Shown in pieces: positions 36,339 through 45,091 of a stretch of 64,000 bases of DNA (position 1 is the stretch's first letter; each line of letters begins with the position of its first letter). The notes below the pieces were generated by a model. The model had not been told where the DNA came from. It made no database searches and saw only the letters and a program-made list of their open reading frames with translations. The position numbers were made by a program, and so were the translations under genes. Origin of the DNA: Lysobacter soli (lineage in GTDB: Bacteria > Pseudomonadota > Gammaproteobacteria > Xanthomonadales > Xanthomonadaceae); NCBI RefSeq assembly GCF_003382285.1, contig NZ_QTJR01000011.1:61344-125343 (forward strand), given 5' to 3'.

Positions 36339-37397
36339 TCAGCGGTTGAGTTTGGCGAGCAGCATCGCGCGCAGTTGCCGCGCGAGCACGTCGTCGACCG
36401 GCGCGAGCGCGCCACGCGCCTGCGCCGGAAGATGCGCGCCGGCCAGTTCCGGATCGCCGAAAACGTAGTAATCGAACACTTCGCGCCACGCCTGCTTCTC
36501 GCGCTCGGGGCGATCGCGCAGTGCCCAGATCGCGTGGTACAGCGCATGCATCGGCGTGGGCACGTGCGCCGGCACGCTGCTCCACCACGTGTTCACCAGC
36601 ACGTTGAACGCTTCCAGCGCCTGCACGTGGTGCCACCACAGGCTCGGCATGAAGATCGCATCGCCCGGCTCGAGCACGGCAGTACGCGCGACGGCGAGCG
36701 CATCGCGGAAACGCGGATAGCGCGCGAAATCCGGTGCGTCGAAATCGACCACGCTGACCTGCTGCCCGCCCGGCGTCGGTTCCAGCGGACCCGGATAGAG
36801 GTTGTGGATCTGCTCCGGCGGAAACAGCGTGAAGCGGCGACGCCCGACCGCGCACACGGCGATGTTGTTCATCGCATCGTAATGGCACGACGCGGTGACG
36901 CGGTTGCCGATCCAGATGCTCGGCGGCGCGTCGATGCCCTGCGTTGCGAGTCCCAGGTCATTCTTCGCGCGAAGTCCGGGCAGGCGCGTGTCGATGAGCA
37001 GCGAGGCGACGTACCAGGTCGGAGGTATCGCATCGTTCGCGTGCGACGCGATCTCGTCCAACACTTGCGACAGCACGCCGCGACGCACCTCGAAATTGAG
37101 CTGCGTGAAGTCGTCGTTGTAGAACGGACGTCCGCGGATCTCCGGCGCGCCCCACGAATACGTCACCGGCTGGCCGTTGTCGTGACGACGCAGGTAGTCC
37201 ATCGCCGATTGCATCGACTGCTCGCCCGCGTTCACCAGCTCCCAGTCGCGCGCGATGCCGCGCAGCACCACCGGTTTGCCGCCCGCGAGCAGTTCGTCGA
37301 TCGGCAATGAATCCGCGTGCAGGCCGTGCAGCTCGGCGATCGGCTGCGTCGCGCCGGCGCGCGCATGCATCGTCGCGTCGCCGGCCAATGCGTTCAC
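36339..37397 (-). CDS. JmjC/cupin-like Fe(II) oxygenase-type protein
   Basis: A 352-residue protein of the cupin_8 (JmjC-like) group. The metal ligands expected of 2-oxoglutarate-dependent enzymes are present as HYD in ASCHYDAMNN (about residue 190) and the second His in SLWWHHVQAL. VLRGIARDW near the N-terminus and VGRRRFTLFPPEQ are conserved features of protein hydroxylases of this class. The GTG start at 37397 overlaps the SapC stop (GTGA); an ATG nine codons later is an alternative. Its position between sapC and the halogenase gene repeats a widespread cluster. The target is unknown. Confidence 0.85.
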   Translation of the reverse strand: MNALAGDATMHARAGATQPIAELHGLHADSLPIDELLAGGKPVVLRGIARDWELVNAGEQSMQSAMDYLRRHDNGQPVTYSWGAPEIRGRPFYNDDFTQLNFEVRRGVLSQVLDEIASHANDAIPPTWYVASLLIDTRLPGLRAKNDLGLATQGIDAPPSIWIGNRVTASCHYDAMNNIAVCAVGRRRFTLFPPEQIHNLYPGPLEPTPGGQQVSVVDFDAPDFARYPRFRDALAVARTAVLEPGDAIFMPSLWWHHVQALEAFNVLVNTWWSSVPAHVPTPMHALYHAIWALRDRPEREKQAWREVFDYYVFGDPELAGAHLPAQARGALAPVDDVLARQLRAMLLAKLNR

Positions 37398-38131
37398 TGC
37401 GCGGTCTCTCGCAGCCGCCGCTGCTTTTCGGCCATCAGCCGGCGCAGGTTGTGGACCGAGGCGAGCACGAGGTACACGCCTTCGAGATAACCCGCGCGAT
37501 GCAACGCGTGCAGCTGGTCGGCATCGAGCGCGGCCAGCCGGTCGCGGTCGATGTTGTGCAGGCCCGCCAGGCTCACGCGATGACCTTCGTCGAGCGTGAT
37601 TTCCAGCGACACCGGCTGGATGAGTCCGAGCGCGTCGAGCGCGGCGTACATCGCCTGACCGGCATCGACGCCGTCGCGGATGCCGCGCAACACGGTGGAA
37701 ATATGATCGAGGTAGGCGCTGTTGCCGCCCTGCGGGAGGAACACCGCCTCGCCGTCGCCGGCCTGGATGCGCGGGTGATCCATGTCCACGTGCACGACCG
37801 GTTCGCGGCGGAGTTCGCCTTCGATGCGCTGCTCCTGGAAGCCGATCAGGAACGGTCCCTTCGCGATCGCACCGGGCAGGTAGGCGGCATTCCAGCGTTC
37901 GCCCTGCAGGAAGAGGTTTTCCTTCGCGTCGAAACCCAGCAACGCGACCGCCTGCCACTGGCCGCTGTCGCGATCCTTGCGGAAGAAGATCGGGTATTCG
38001 CGCTGCAACTCGGCGAACTCGGTCGGAAACGCCATGACCATGCCGACGTCGTCGCCGAATTCGCGACCGAAGCGCGTGGCCACGCGCAGGTCCTTGTGCG
38101 TGATGTTGTTGAGCAGTTCGTATCGGGCCAT
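37394..38131 (-). CDS. SapC family protein
   Basis: A 245-residue protein of the SapC family, named from a Campylobacter surface-layer-linked gene. The N-terminus MARYELLNNITHKDLRV, PIFFRKDRDSGQW, ALLGFDAKENLFL and the C-terminal LDADQLHALHRAGYLEGVYLV are typical. It has no signal peptide. In xanthomonads and caulobacters sapC sits downstream of TonB-dependent receptor genes of the sugar-uptake type; its biochemical role is not established. It overlaps the cupin-like gene by four bases. Confidence 0.88.
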   Translation of the reverse strand: MARYELLNNITHKDLRVATRFGREFGDDVGMVMAFPTEFAELQREYPIFFRKDRDSGQWQAVALLGFDAKENLFLQGERWNAAYLPGAIAKGPFLIGFQEQRIEGELRREPVVHVDMDHPRIQAGDGEAVFLPQGGNSAYLDHISTVLRGIRDGVDAGQAMYAALDALGLIQPVSLEITLDEGHRVSLAGLHNIDRDRLAALDADQLHALHRAGYLEGVYLVLASVHNLRRLMAEKQRRLRETAQ

Positions 38132-38329
38132 GTCGGGCTGGCAATGGGCAGGCTTTCGCACGTTATGCGCCTGCCGTTCGACGGAAGCAAGGGTTTCGGA
38201 ATGTCGCGATTGCGGCGCCGCAAACGAGAAGCGAGAAACGCGGGATCGCGAGCGTCACGGGAGGGAGAGCGTCCTCCGTGCCGCGTGCGATGGCCCCTCG
38301 TTCCTCGCGTTGGATGGAGTCCGGGAAAC

Positions 38330-38352
38330 GGGAGGACGCATCGCGCCTCCCG
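38330..38352. other. hairpin between the receptor and SapC genes
   Basis: CGGGAGG and CCTCCCG form a seven-base stem in the 254-bp gap after the receptor gene. It may act as a partial terminator or RNA-stability element that makes the receptor more abundant than the enzymes. Confidence 0.4.
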
Positions 38353-38385
38353 TCCCCGCACCCGCGTTTCCTCGTACGCGTGCCG

Positions 38386-41300
38386 TCAGTAGCGCCAGCG
38401 CACGCCCAGCATGTAACGCGGGCTCTGGTCGACCAGCTTGATCATCTGCTTCTCGGAGCGGCCGTGCCAGCGCACGTCCTCGCCGGTCAGGTTGATCGCT
38501 TCAAAGCCGACCTGCCAGTTGTCGTTGAACGAGTAGTTGACGCTCAAGTCCCACTGCTCGTATTCCTCGACGTAGAACGGATTGCGGTTGGAGCCGTTCT
38601 CGTTGGCCGCGATCAGGTACTCGTCGCGCCAGTTCCAGGCCAGTCGCGCGGACCAGCCGTACTTCTCGTACATGAACATCACGTTGGCCGTGTCGCTCAG
38701 GCCGAGCAGCGCGAACTGGTCGCGATCGACCACGGTGTTATCGAACGCGACGTCGCCGTCCACCAGCGTGTAGTTGGCGAAGATGCCGAAACCCGACTCG
38801 CCGAAGAAGTACTGGCCACCCATTTCCCAACCGTGCAGGTTGGCGTTGTTCTGGTTGACCGGACGCTGCACGTCGAACTCGTACAACGGATCATCCGCTT
38901 CGCCGACCAGGTCGTAGGCGTTCTCCATCGCCAGCGACTGCGCGGACGTACCGTTGTACGCGCCCAGGCCGCCGGTTTCCGGATTGCGCAGCATCGCCAC
39001 CGCCGTGAACAGCGCGGTGTCGTTGGCCGAACACGCCTGCGCGAGGTCCGCGCCCGCCGCCGTGGCCTGCGTCGCGCACGCCTGGCTGGTGAGGAACGCG
39101 AGCGCCGCCTGTGCATCCGGACCGGAGGTCGGATCGCGCAGGCCGTACAGGTTCTCGCGCACCACCGAGCTGCCGACGAAGTTCTTCACGTCCTTGTTCC
39201 AGAACGTGACCGAGACGAAGCTCGCGTCGGCGAAGTACCACTCCACCGCCAGGTCGAGGTTGTCCGATTCCAGCGGATCCAGTTCCGGGTTCTGCGCATC
39301 GCCGTCCGCACGCGTGGACGGGTTGATCAGGATCGAACCGGTGGGCTGGTTCGGCGTGGGGCCGGCGTACAGGCTGCCGTACGGCGCACGCGCGATGGTC
39401 TGGCTGAACGACGCGCGACCCTTGATCTCATCGGTGAAATCGATACTGAAATCCAGGTTCGGCAGCACGTAGTCGTAGCTGTGCGTTTCCTTGAAGGGCT
39501 GCGTGTCCTCGCCGCGCAGGATGCGGAAGTCGTTGTTCGCCTGCCACTGGATCGCGGTGGGAATGGCGACCTGCGACGTCGAGGTCAGGTAGGTCTTCTC
39601 GTAACGCACGCCGATGCGCGTGTGCGTCGGGAAGCCGCCCAACGTGCCGTCCATTTCGACCTGGCCGTACACCGAGTCGGTGTCTTCCTCGATTTCGTTG
39701 TCGGCGGCCAGCTGGTCGTTGCGACGCGTCTGCGCGCCGTAGAAATCGCCCGCCCACAACGCGCCGGCCGTGGCATTGCCGCGCCATGCACCGCGCGCCG
39801 CGCCGTCCGTGTTCCAGTCCTCGAACATGCCGACGATGCTGATCGGCGTCAGCAGTTCCTGCAGGCCCGGTTCGTTGCCGGTGTTGGCCACGCCCCAGTC
39901 GCCGAGCGTGGAATACGCCTCGGTCGCCTGCATGCGCCTCATGGTGACGTTGGACGAATCCACGCCGAACAGGAAGCGGCCGTCATCGAAGTTGTATTCG
40001 CCGTCGATGCGGCCCTGCTTGACCTCGGTTTCCTGGCGCTGGGAATTGATGCGCAGCACCTGCGAACCGATCTGCTCCGGCGGGAAGTCCGGGTTGACCG
40101 TGCCGTTGGCGCCGCTCGCGGCCGAAGCCGGATCGGTGTACCACGTGCGCGCGCCGATCGGCAGGCCGTTGTTGAACCACAGCTCCTGCGCCCAGTTGCC
40201 GCCGCAGTACGGGCCCACGGTGCAGTTGTTGGTGCCGGCGATGGAGAAGAACGTCGAACCGCCGCCGGTGACCGGATCGTTCGGCAGGCTCTTGGACGTG
40301 GTGTTGTGCGCGTCGAAGGCCAGGCGGAAGCGGTCGGTGACGTCCCACTTCACGTTCAGGCCGATCGAATCGAGCGTGTATTCTTGCTCCTGGCGCTGCT
40401 GCTCGTAGCCGAAGTCCTTGGTGCCGACGATGTCGCGAAGGTAGATCGGCGTTGCGACCTCCTCGTTGGTATCGAAGGTGAGGTGGCTGAAGCTGTTGGC
40501 GCGCTGCAGCCAGATCGTCTGCTCGCCGCGGTCCTCGGTGATCTCGTTGCTGGAGTAGGTGTAGTCCAGCGTGAAGGTCAGCGCATCGGTCGGCGCGAAC
40601 TGCAGCACGGCCTGGCCGTTGATGCGTTCGCGTTCGAAATCGGCGAAGGCGTAGCGCAGGTCGTTCGGCATGCCGTACAGCTGGCCGATCGCCGGCGCGT
40701 TGGTCACGATCGCGTCCGGACGCAGTGCCGGATCGGTGCCGGTCCAGCGCTGCATGTTCCAGGCGTTCTCGGTCGACTGCACCGAACCGCCGTGGCGCTT
40801 CTGATAGCTCGCCGACAGGCCCACGCCCCACGTCTTGTCGGCGTTGGCGTAGCTGAAGATGCCCGACACTTCCGGCGTGATGTCGGTTTCGAACGGCTGC
40901 GATTCGTCGTAGACGGCCTTGGCGCCGAGGTTGGCGATGACGTTGCCGCCCTGGTGGTTGAACGGGCGATCGGTCTGGATGTCGATCGTCGCGCCGATGC
41001 CGCCGCTGGGCACGGTCGCCTGGCCCGTCTTGTAGACCACCAGCGTGTCGATCGCTTCCGATGCCAGCTGCGCGAAGTTGAACGCGCGCGTGCCGCCGTC
41101 GACGCCGCCGATCGGGATCTGCCCCGGCGCACCGAACGCGTCCGCGCCCGGGATCTGGCGACCGTTGAGGGTGACCATGTTGAACTGCGGGCCGAAGCCG
41201 CGCGCGGTGATCTGCGCGCCTTCGCCGTCGCGGCGCTCGATCGAGATGCCGGTGATGCGCTGCAGCGATTCGGCCAGGTTCGTGTCGGGGAACTTGCCGA

Positions 41301-41577
41301 TGTCTTCGGAACTGATCGCATCGACGACGCCGGCGGCCTCGCGCTTGAGTTCCATCGACTGGTTGAGCGAGTTGCGAAGACCGGTGACGGTCACCGAATC
41401 GAGCGTGGTGGCCTCGTCGGCGGGGTTCTGTGCCTGCAGCACCTGCCCCTGCGTCGCCTGCGTGGCGTCCTGCGCGAACGCGGGATTGATCACCAGCATG
41501 CCGCCGACGAAGGTGAACATCGCCGTGCGCTTGAGGATGCGGCTGTTGAACTTCGTGTTGGACGTCCTGCGGCTCAT
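38386..41577 (-). CDS. TonB-dependent outer-membrane receptor (oligosaccharide type)
   Basis: A 1063-residue outer-membrane transporter. The signal peptide ends near NPAFAQD. A TonB-box-like stretch (TTLDSVTVTGLR, about residue 60) is followed by the plug domain with KFPDTNLAESLQRITGISI, DGEGAQITARGFGPQFN and the large 22-strand barrel, ending in the aromatic GVRWRY. The opening pattern (ATTLDSVTVTGLRNSLNQSME, shortened here) is that of xanthomonad sugar-uptake receptors rather than siderophore receptors. GGAGG stands ten bases before the ATG at 41577. It heads the five-gene locus and has a LacI-type operator upstream. The imported sugar is not known; beta-glucan or xylan fragments are plausible from the GH3 partner. 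Confidence 0.93.
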   Translation of the reverse strand: MSRRTSNTKFNSRILKRTAMFTFVGGMLVINPAFAQDATQATQGQVLQAQNPADEATTLDSVTVTGLRNSLNQSMELKREAAGVVDAISSEDIGKFPDTNLAESLQRITGISIERRDGEGAQITARGFGPQFNMVTLNGRQIPGADAFGAPGQIPIGGVDGGTRAFNFAQLASEAIDTLVVYKTGQATVPSGGIGATIDIQTDRPFNHQGGNVIANLGAKAVYDESQPFETDITPEVSGIFSYANADKTWGVGLSASYQKRHGGSVQSTENAWNMQRWTGTDPALRPDAIVTNAPAIGQLYGMPNDLRYAFADFERERINGQAVLQFAPTDALTFTLDYTYSSNEITEDRGEQTIWLQRANSFSHLTFDTNEEVATPIYLRDIVGTKDFGYEQQRQEQEYTLDSIGLNVKWDVTDRFRLAFDAHNTTSKSLPNDPVTGGGSTFFSIAGTNNCTVGPYCGGNWAQELWFNNGLPIGARTWYTDPASAASGANGTVNPDFPPEQIGSQVLRINSQRQETEVKQGRIDGEYNFDDGRFLFGVDSSNVTMRRMQATEAYSTLGDWGVANTGNEPGLQELLTPISIVGMFEDWNTDGAARGAWRGNATAGALWAGDFYGAQTRRNDQLAADNEIEEDTDSVYGQVEMDGTLGGFPTHTRIGVRYEKTYLTSTSQVAIPTAIQWQANNDFRILRGEDTQPFKETHSYDYVLPNLDFSIDFTDEIKGRASFSQTIARAPYGSLYAGPTPNQPTGSILINPSTRADGDAQNPELDPLESDNLDLAVEWYFADASFVSVTFWNKDVKNFVGSSVVRENLYGLRDPTSGPDAQAALAFLTSQACATQATAAGADLAQACSANDTALFTAVAMLRNPETGGLGAYNGTSAQSLAMENAYDLVGEADDPLYEFDVQRPVNQNNANLHGWEMGGQYFFGESGFGIFANYTLVDGDVAFDNTVVDRDQFALLGLSDTANVMFMYEKYGWSARLAWNWRDEYLIAANENGSNRNPFYVEEYEQWDLSVNYSFNDNWQVGFEAINLTGEDVRWHGRSEKQMIKLVDQSPRYMLGVRWRY

Positions 41578-41889
41578 GGCGCGGCCCTCCGCTGGACGGC
41601 TCGTTGATCGGAAAAAACCTTGTCCTGCGACGGCGGCTCGATGGTGGCCGCTTGCTTGCAGGACGCGCTTGCTGCGTCGGACCGGAACCAAATCATGTGG
41701 TCTGCCCTCTACTTCGATCGATGGATGTCTCGCCCCTCCCCAGGGCACCCGCGGGCAACGCCCGCACGCTTCCAAACCGGGCGATCGAGTCGCCCGTCCC
41801 GCACCTCGAAAACCGACTTCCCTTGCGGTTCCAGTGACCCGTGCAGTCGCAGTAATCGCGTGTTCCCGGCGTCGGGTGGCCCACCCCTG

Positions 41890-41903
41890 TGATAGCGCTA
41901 CCA
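41890..41903. promoter_or_regulatory. LacI-type operator upstream of the TonB receptor
   Basis: The site reads TGGTAGCGCTATCA on the minus strand, a 14-base near-perfect palindrome around AGCGCT. It is one base away from the xyl-box TGGTAGCGCTAACA of the Xanthomonas XylR regulon, as I recall it. No LacI-family gene is in the window. It lies 312 bp upstream of the receptor start, so the leader would be long. Confidence 0.65.
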
Positions 41904-42305
41904 CGACGCCTTAACCAAAACTAAGCAAAGTGTGCCGAGTTTGTCATCGTGCAATGCAGCAACGGGCTGATGGGCCTACAGGTTTCGGTTGAAACCTTAC
42001 GCACCGCGTGAGGTGTCGCCGCGGCTGAATGGGGTGGGTTTCGGCGATTCCGCGGGGTTTTCAACGGGCGCGGTGCGTGGTGCTGGATGTGAGGGACTAG
42101 CGCGCGGGAAGCCGGACACCGGACTGATCGCGCGTGCAGCATGGCCTCTGCGCACCGAGCTTGCCTGTCGACGCTTGCGGCGCGGTAGCGGGCTCATGCG
42201 GCGGAATGCGTTTGCGATGCGTGGATCGCGGCGGGCGCTTGGAAGCTTGGCTCGTGGTTCTTCCTTGCTCTGCCGGGCTGCAAGGAAAGCGTGAAAAGTC
42301 CCTGG

Positions 42306-42325
42306 ATTCCCGCCTTCGCGGGAAT
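42306..42325. repeat. palindromic repeat ATTCCCGC-CTTC-GCGGGAAT
   Basis: A perfect eight-base stem-loop. The flanking bases from about 42294 to 42333 (AAAGTCCCTGGATTCC and ATGACGAGCAA) are repeated at 46341-46389. Variants with GATTCCAGC/GCTGGAATC arms lie at 42442-42463, 51195-51220 and 63591-63613. Confidence 0.8.
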
Positions 42326-42330
42326 GACGA

Positions 42331-42411
42331 GCAAGAGCGACGGCGACGGCGACGGCGGCAGCGGCAGCGGCAACGGCAACGGCAACGGCCGCGGCAACGG
42401 CAACGGCATTG
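42331..42411 (+). repeat. hexanucleotide array (GGCAAC/GGCGAC type)
   Basis: About twelve six-base units drift from AGCGAC and GGCGAC through AGCGGC to AACGGC. The array starts directly after a palindromic repeat. No coding signal supports translation. Confidence 0.85.
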
Positions 42412-42468
42412 CAACGTGAACTGCAATCGAAAGATCAAGATGGATTCCAGCTTTCGCTGGAATGACGA

Positions 42469-42603
<135 letters not shown>

Positions 42604-42742
42604 AGAGCCTATTCGTCACTAGCCCCGAAGGGCGCCGCACAGGATGTGCGGCGGTGAGCGCTGAGCCATGGATGGCGAATCGCGAACGCGCCCTTTTGCT
42701 TTCCGGTCGTGGGATTGGGTTGGACTTGTACGCACTTTCTTT

Positions 42743-42780
42743 GGGTTACTTTTCTTTGTGCGAGCAAAGAAAAGTGACCC
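42743..42780. repeat. 16-bp stem hairpin with GGTTACTTTT arms
   Basis: GGGTTACTTTTCTTTG and CAAAGAAAAGTGACCC pair with one G-T wobble and a six-base loop. AT-rich arms stand out in this genome. The window end (63973-64000) holds a second, truncated GGTTACTTTT hairpin. Confidence 0.75.
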
Positions 42781-42949
42781 GAGCGCCGCAGGCGATCGGA
42801 AGCTTGGCTGGTGATTCTTCTTTGCTCTCTCGGCTTTGGGTAAACCATGGAAAGTCCATGGATGGTGCCGCCATTCGGCGGCCCAGAAGCGGCCCGCCTT
42901 CGCGGGAATGACGAGCAAAAGCAACGGCAAGATGGATTCCAGCTTTCGC

Positions 42950-43247
42950 TGGAATGACGATGATGTGGCTCACCGCTGCCGGAGTGCCCGGATGTTGCGG
43001 GCCTGGATCCCGGCTTTCGCCGGGATGACGGTGAGGTTTGGAGCTGTCGAGAGAGTGCCCGAACGTTGCGGGCCTGGGTTCCGGCTTTCGCCGGGATGAC
43101 GGTGAGGTTTGGAGCCGTCCAGAGAGTGCCCAAACGATACGGGCCTGGGTCCCGGCCTCCGCCGGGATGACGGTGAGGTTTGGAACCGTCGAGGGAGTGC
43201 CCGGACGCTGCGGGCCAAGTCCCGGCGTTCGCCGGGATGACGGTGAG
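42950..43247 (+). repeat. 71-bp tandem array, four units
   Basis: The marker GGGATGACG (GGAATGACG in the first) recurs at 42951, 43022, 43093, 43164 and 43234, a period of 70-71 bp. Each unit has a CCCGG-CTTTCG-CCGGG type hairpin, GTGAGGTTTGGA, GAGTGCCC and GGGCCTGGG. The array runs up to the last codons of the histidine kinase gene. The whole stretch 41904-43248 has no supported gene. Confidence 0.9.
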
Positions 43248-43248
43248 G

Positions 43249-44496
43249 CTACTTCCCCCGCGGACGCGACAGCACCGGCTGCGAGATCGGCAGTACCACG
43301 CGGAACGTGCTGCCTTCGCCCGGGCGGCTGTGCACCTCGATGCGGCCGTGATGCTTGGCGACGATGCGATACGCGATCGCCAGCCCGAGGCCCGTGCCGC
43401 GGCCGATCGGCTTGGTCGTGTAGAACGGATCGAAGATCCGCTGCAACGCTTCTTCGGGAATGCCGACGCCATCATCGGCAACGCTCACCCACACCTCGTC
43501 GCCTTCCACGCCCATCGCGAGCGTGATCAGCCCGCGGTCGTCGATCGCCTGCCCCGCGTTGATCAGCAGGTTCATGAAGACCTGGTTGATCTCCGACAGA
43601 TAGCACTCCACCAGCGGCACGTCGTGGTAGTGCTTCTCGACCTTCGCCTTGTACTTGAGGTCGTTCCACACGATGTTGAGCGTGGATTCCAGGCCTTTGC
43701 GAAGATCCGACGGACGCATCGGCTCGTCGCGCTCGACGTGCGAGAACTCCTTGAGGTCCTGCACGATCTTGGTGACGCGCTCGATGCCTTCGCGCGATTC
43801 CTCCAGTAGCTTCGGCAGGTCGCCCACGATGAAATCGACGTCGAGGCGGTCGCGCATCTGCTTCAGCAACGGGCGGCTCGATGCGGGATCGCTGGACTGC
43901 AGCGCGTCGGCGTAGCCGTCGACGAGCGCGAGCAGCGCGCTGGTGTATTCCTGCAACGTGCCGAGGTTGGAGTGCACGTAGCCGATGGGGTTGTTGATTT
44001 CGTGCGCGACGCCCGCGGCGAGCTGGCCGATGGATGCCATCTTCTCCGACTGCAGCAGTTGTTCCTGCGCGCTGGCGAGGCGGTCATAGGTCGACTGGAG
44101 TTCGTCGTGGCGACGACGCAGTTCGCCCTCGCGCGCCGAACGCACCGAGATGTCGGTCATCACCGTGTAGCGACGGCAGCGGCCGCGATCGCGACCGGCG
44201 AACGCCTTGATCTCCAGCACCAGGCCGGGGAGCGCGGTGGGCACCTCGCCGATCCAGCGGCCGTCGCGCTGCGCGATCTGCCAGCCCTGTTCGGGGATGT
44301 ACGACAGCAGGATCGCGGGATCGGGATGCGGCTCGTCCGGATGCAGTCGCATCGCGAGCACGCGCCCGGCGTCGTTGCTGTGCAGCAGCCGCCCCTGGTC
44401 GTCGAGCAGGAAGACCGCAAGGTCCGACATGGCGACCGCCCAGAGCATGTCTTCGCTCCAGGTGTCGACGGTGGTGGTGTTCGTGGTTTCGCTCAT
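43249..44496 (-). CDS. soluble PAS-type sensor histidine kinase
   Basis: A 415-residue kinase without membrane segments. A PAS-like sensor (residues 15-115, LAVFLLDDQGRLLHSNDAG) is followed by a coiled coil, the phospho-acceptor His165 in AAGVAHEINNPIG, and an ATPase domain with NLLINAGQAI, DDGVGIP and GTGLGLAI boxes. The H-box is of the NtrB/FlrB class often tied to sigma-54 control and flagellar genes. No partner regulator is adjacent, so it is an orphan here; it lies just beside flgN-flgM-flgA. A 71-bp repeat array touches its 3' end. Confidence 0.9.
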   Translation of the reverse strand: MSETTNTTTVDTWSEDMLWAVAMSDLAVFLLDDQGRLLHSNDAGRVLAMRLHPDEPHPDPAILLSYIPEQGWQIAQRDGRWIGEVPTALPGLVLEIKAFAGRDRGRCRRYTVMTDISVRSAREGELRRRHDELQSTYDRLASAQEQLLQSEKMASIGQLAAGVAHEINNPIGYVHSNLGTLQEYTSALLALVDGYADALQSSDPASSRPLLKQMRDRLDVDFIVGDLPKLLEESREGIERVTKIVQDLKEFSHVERDEPMRPSDLRKGLESTLNIVWNDLKYKAKVEKHYHDVPLVECYLSEINQVFMNLLINAGQAIDDRGLITLAMGVEGDEVWVSVADDGVGIPEEALQRIFDPFYTTKPIGRGTGLGLAIAYRIVAKHHGRIEVHSRPGEGSTFRVVLPISQPVLSRPRGK

Positions 44497-44604
44497 CCCG
44501 CTCCGGGCCTGCTGCGTGTGGCCGGGCCAACTTATCGCATGCGGGGTGTCGGAATCACGCGGGAGCGGGCGCGAAGCGGTTTGCGTGATGCACGGCTTGG
44601 CTCG

Positions 44605-44710
44605 GAGGCGTCATTCCCGCGGAGCCGAACATCCAACCATCCAATGATGTTCGGCCTTCGAAGGCGGTGACGCTCGCGGCATGGATCCCCGCCTTCGCGG
44701 GGATGACGGC
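44605..44710. repeat. palindromic repeats between the kinase gene and flgN
   Basis: CATTCCCGCGGAG (44612) and a CCCCGCCTTCGCGGGGATGACGG palindrome (here shortened, 44688-44708) of the ATTCCCGC family. They occupy the gap between the kinase start and the flgN stop. Confidence 0.65.
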
Positions 44711-44748
44711 AACGTGTGCGGTTCGAGGACGCGGAACCGGTCGGGAAA

Positions 44749-45081
44749 TCAGACCGACACGTTGAGCCGGCTGTGCGGCTTCGCGCCGGACTGCCCGGTG
44801 GCGTCGTAGGTGGTGTCGGCATCCAGGCGGCCGAGGTGGCGCAGAGCCCAGTTCACTTCGCGGCGGCGACGCGCGAGCAGTGCGCCGTTGGCGTGGTTGA
44901 GCTCGCTCAGGGCGAGCACGCGCGGTGCGTCGTTCGCCGCGGCGCCGGCGTGTTCGGCCGCGCGCAGGGCTTCGAGCTTGGCCTGCGTGGAACGCAGCAG
45001 CGCCTCGACGTCGTGGTCGAGCAGCGCGCGGCGCTCCTCGTTGAGGGCGAACTCGAGTGCGTCCAGCGGGTGCGCGTTCAT
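44749..45081 (-). CDS. flgN: FlgN-like flagellar export chaperone
   Basis: A 110-residue, mostly helical, soluble protein of the FlgN type, the chaperone that keeps FlgK and FlgL soluble until export. The N-terminal ALEFALNEERRALLDHDVEAL and the C-terminal repeats of Leu and Ala fit the helical bundle. FlgN proteins diverge strongly, so position is the main support: it follows flgM by ten bases and is on the same strand as flgA. The upstream extension is Arg/Ser noise, so the ATG at 45081 was chosen. Confidence 0.78.
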   Translation of the reverse strand: MNAHPLDALEFALNEERRALLDHDVEALLRSTQAKLEALRAAEHAGAAANDAPRVLALSELNHANGALLARRRREVNWALRHLGRLDADTTYDATGQSGAKPHSRLNVSV

Positions 45082-45091
45082 CCGCGGTGGC

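Noticed and set aside
38278..41607. An 1109-codon open frame on the plus strand opposite the TonB receptor gene
   Set aside because: It is His/Arg/Gln/Val-rich shadow coding of a high-GC gene; the opposite frame has a full receptor with signal peptide and aromatic end.
42950..43247. CRISPR array
   Set aside because: The 71-bp units repeat along their whole length with no unique spacers, and no cas gene is present.
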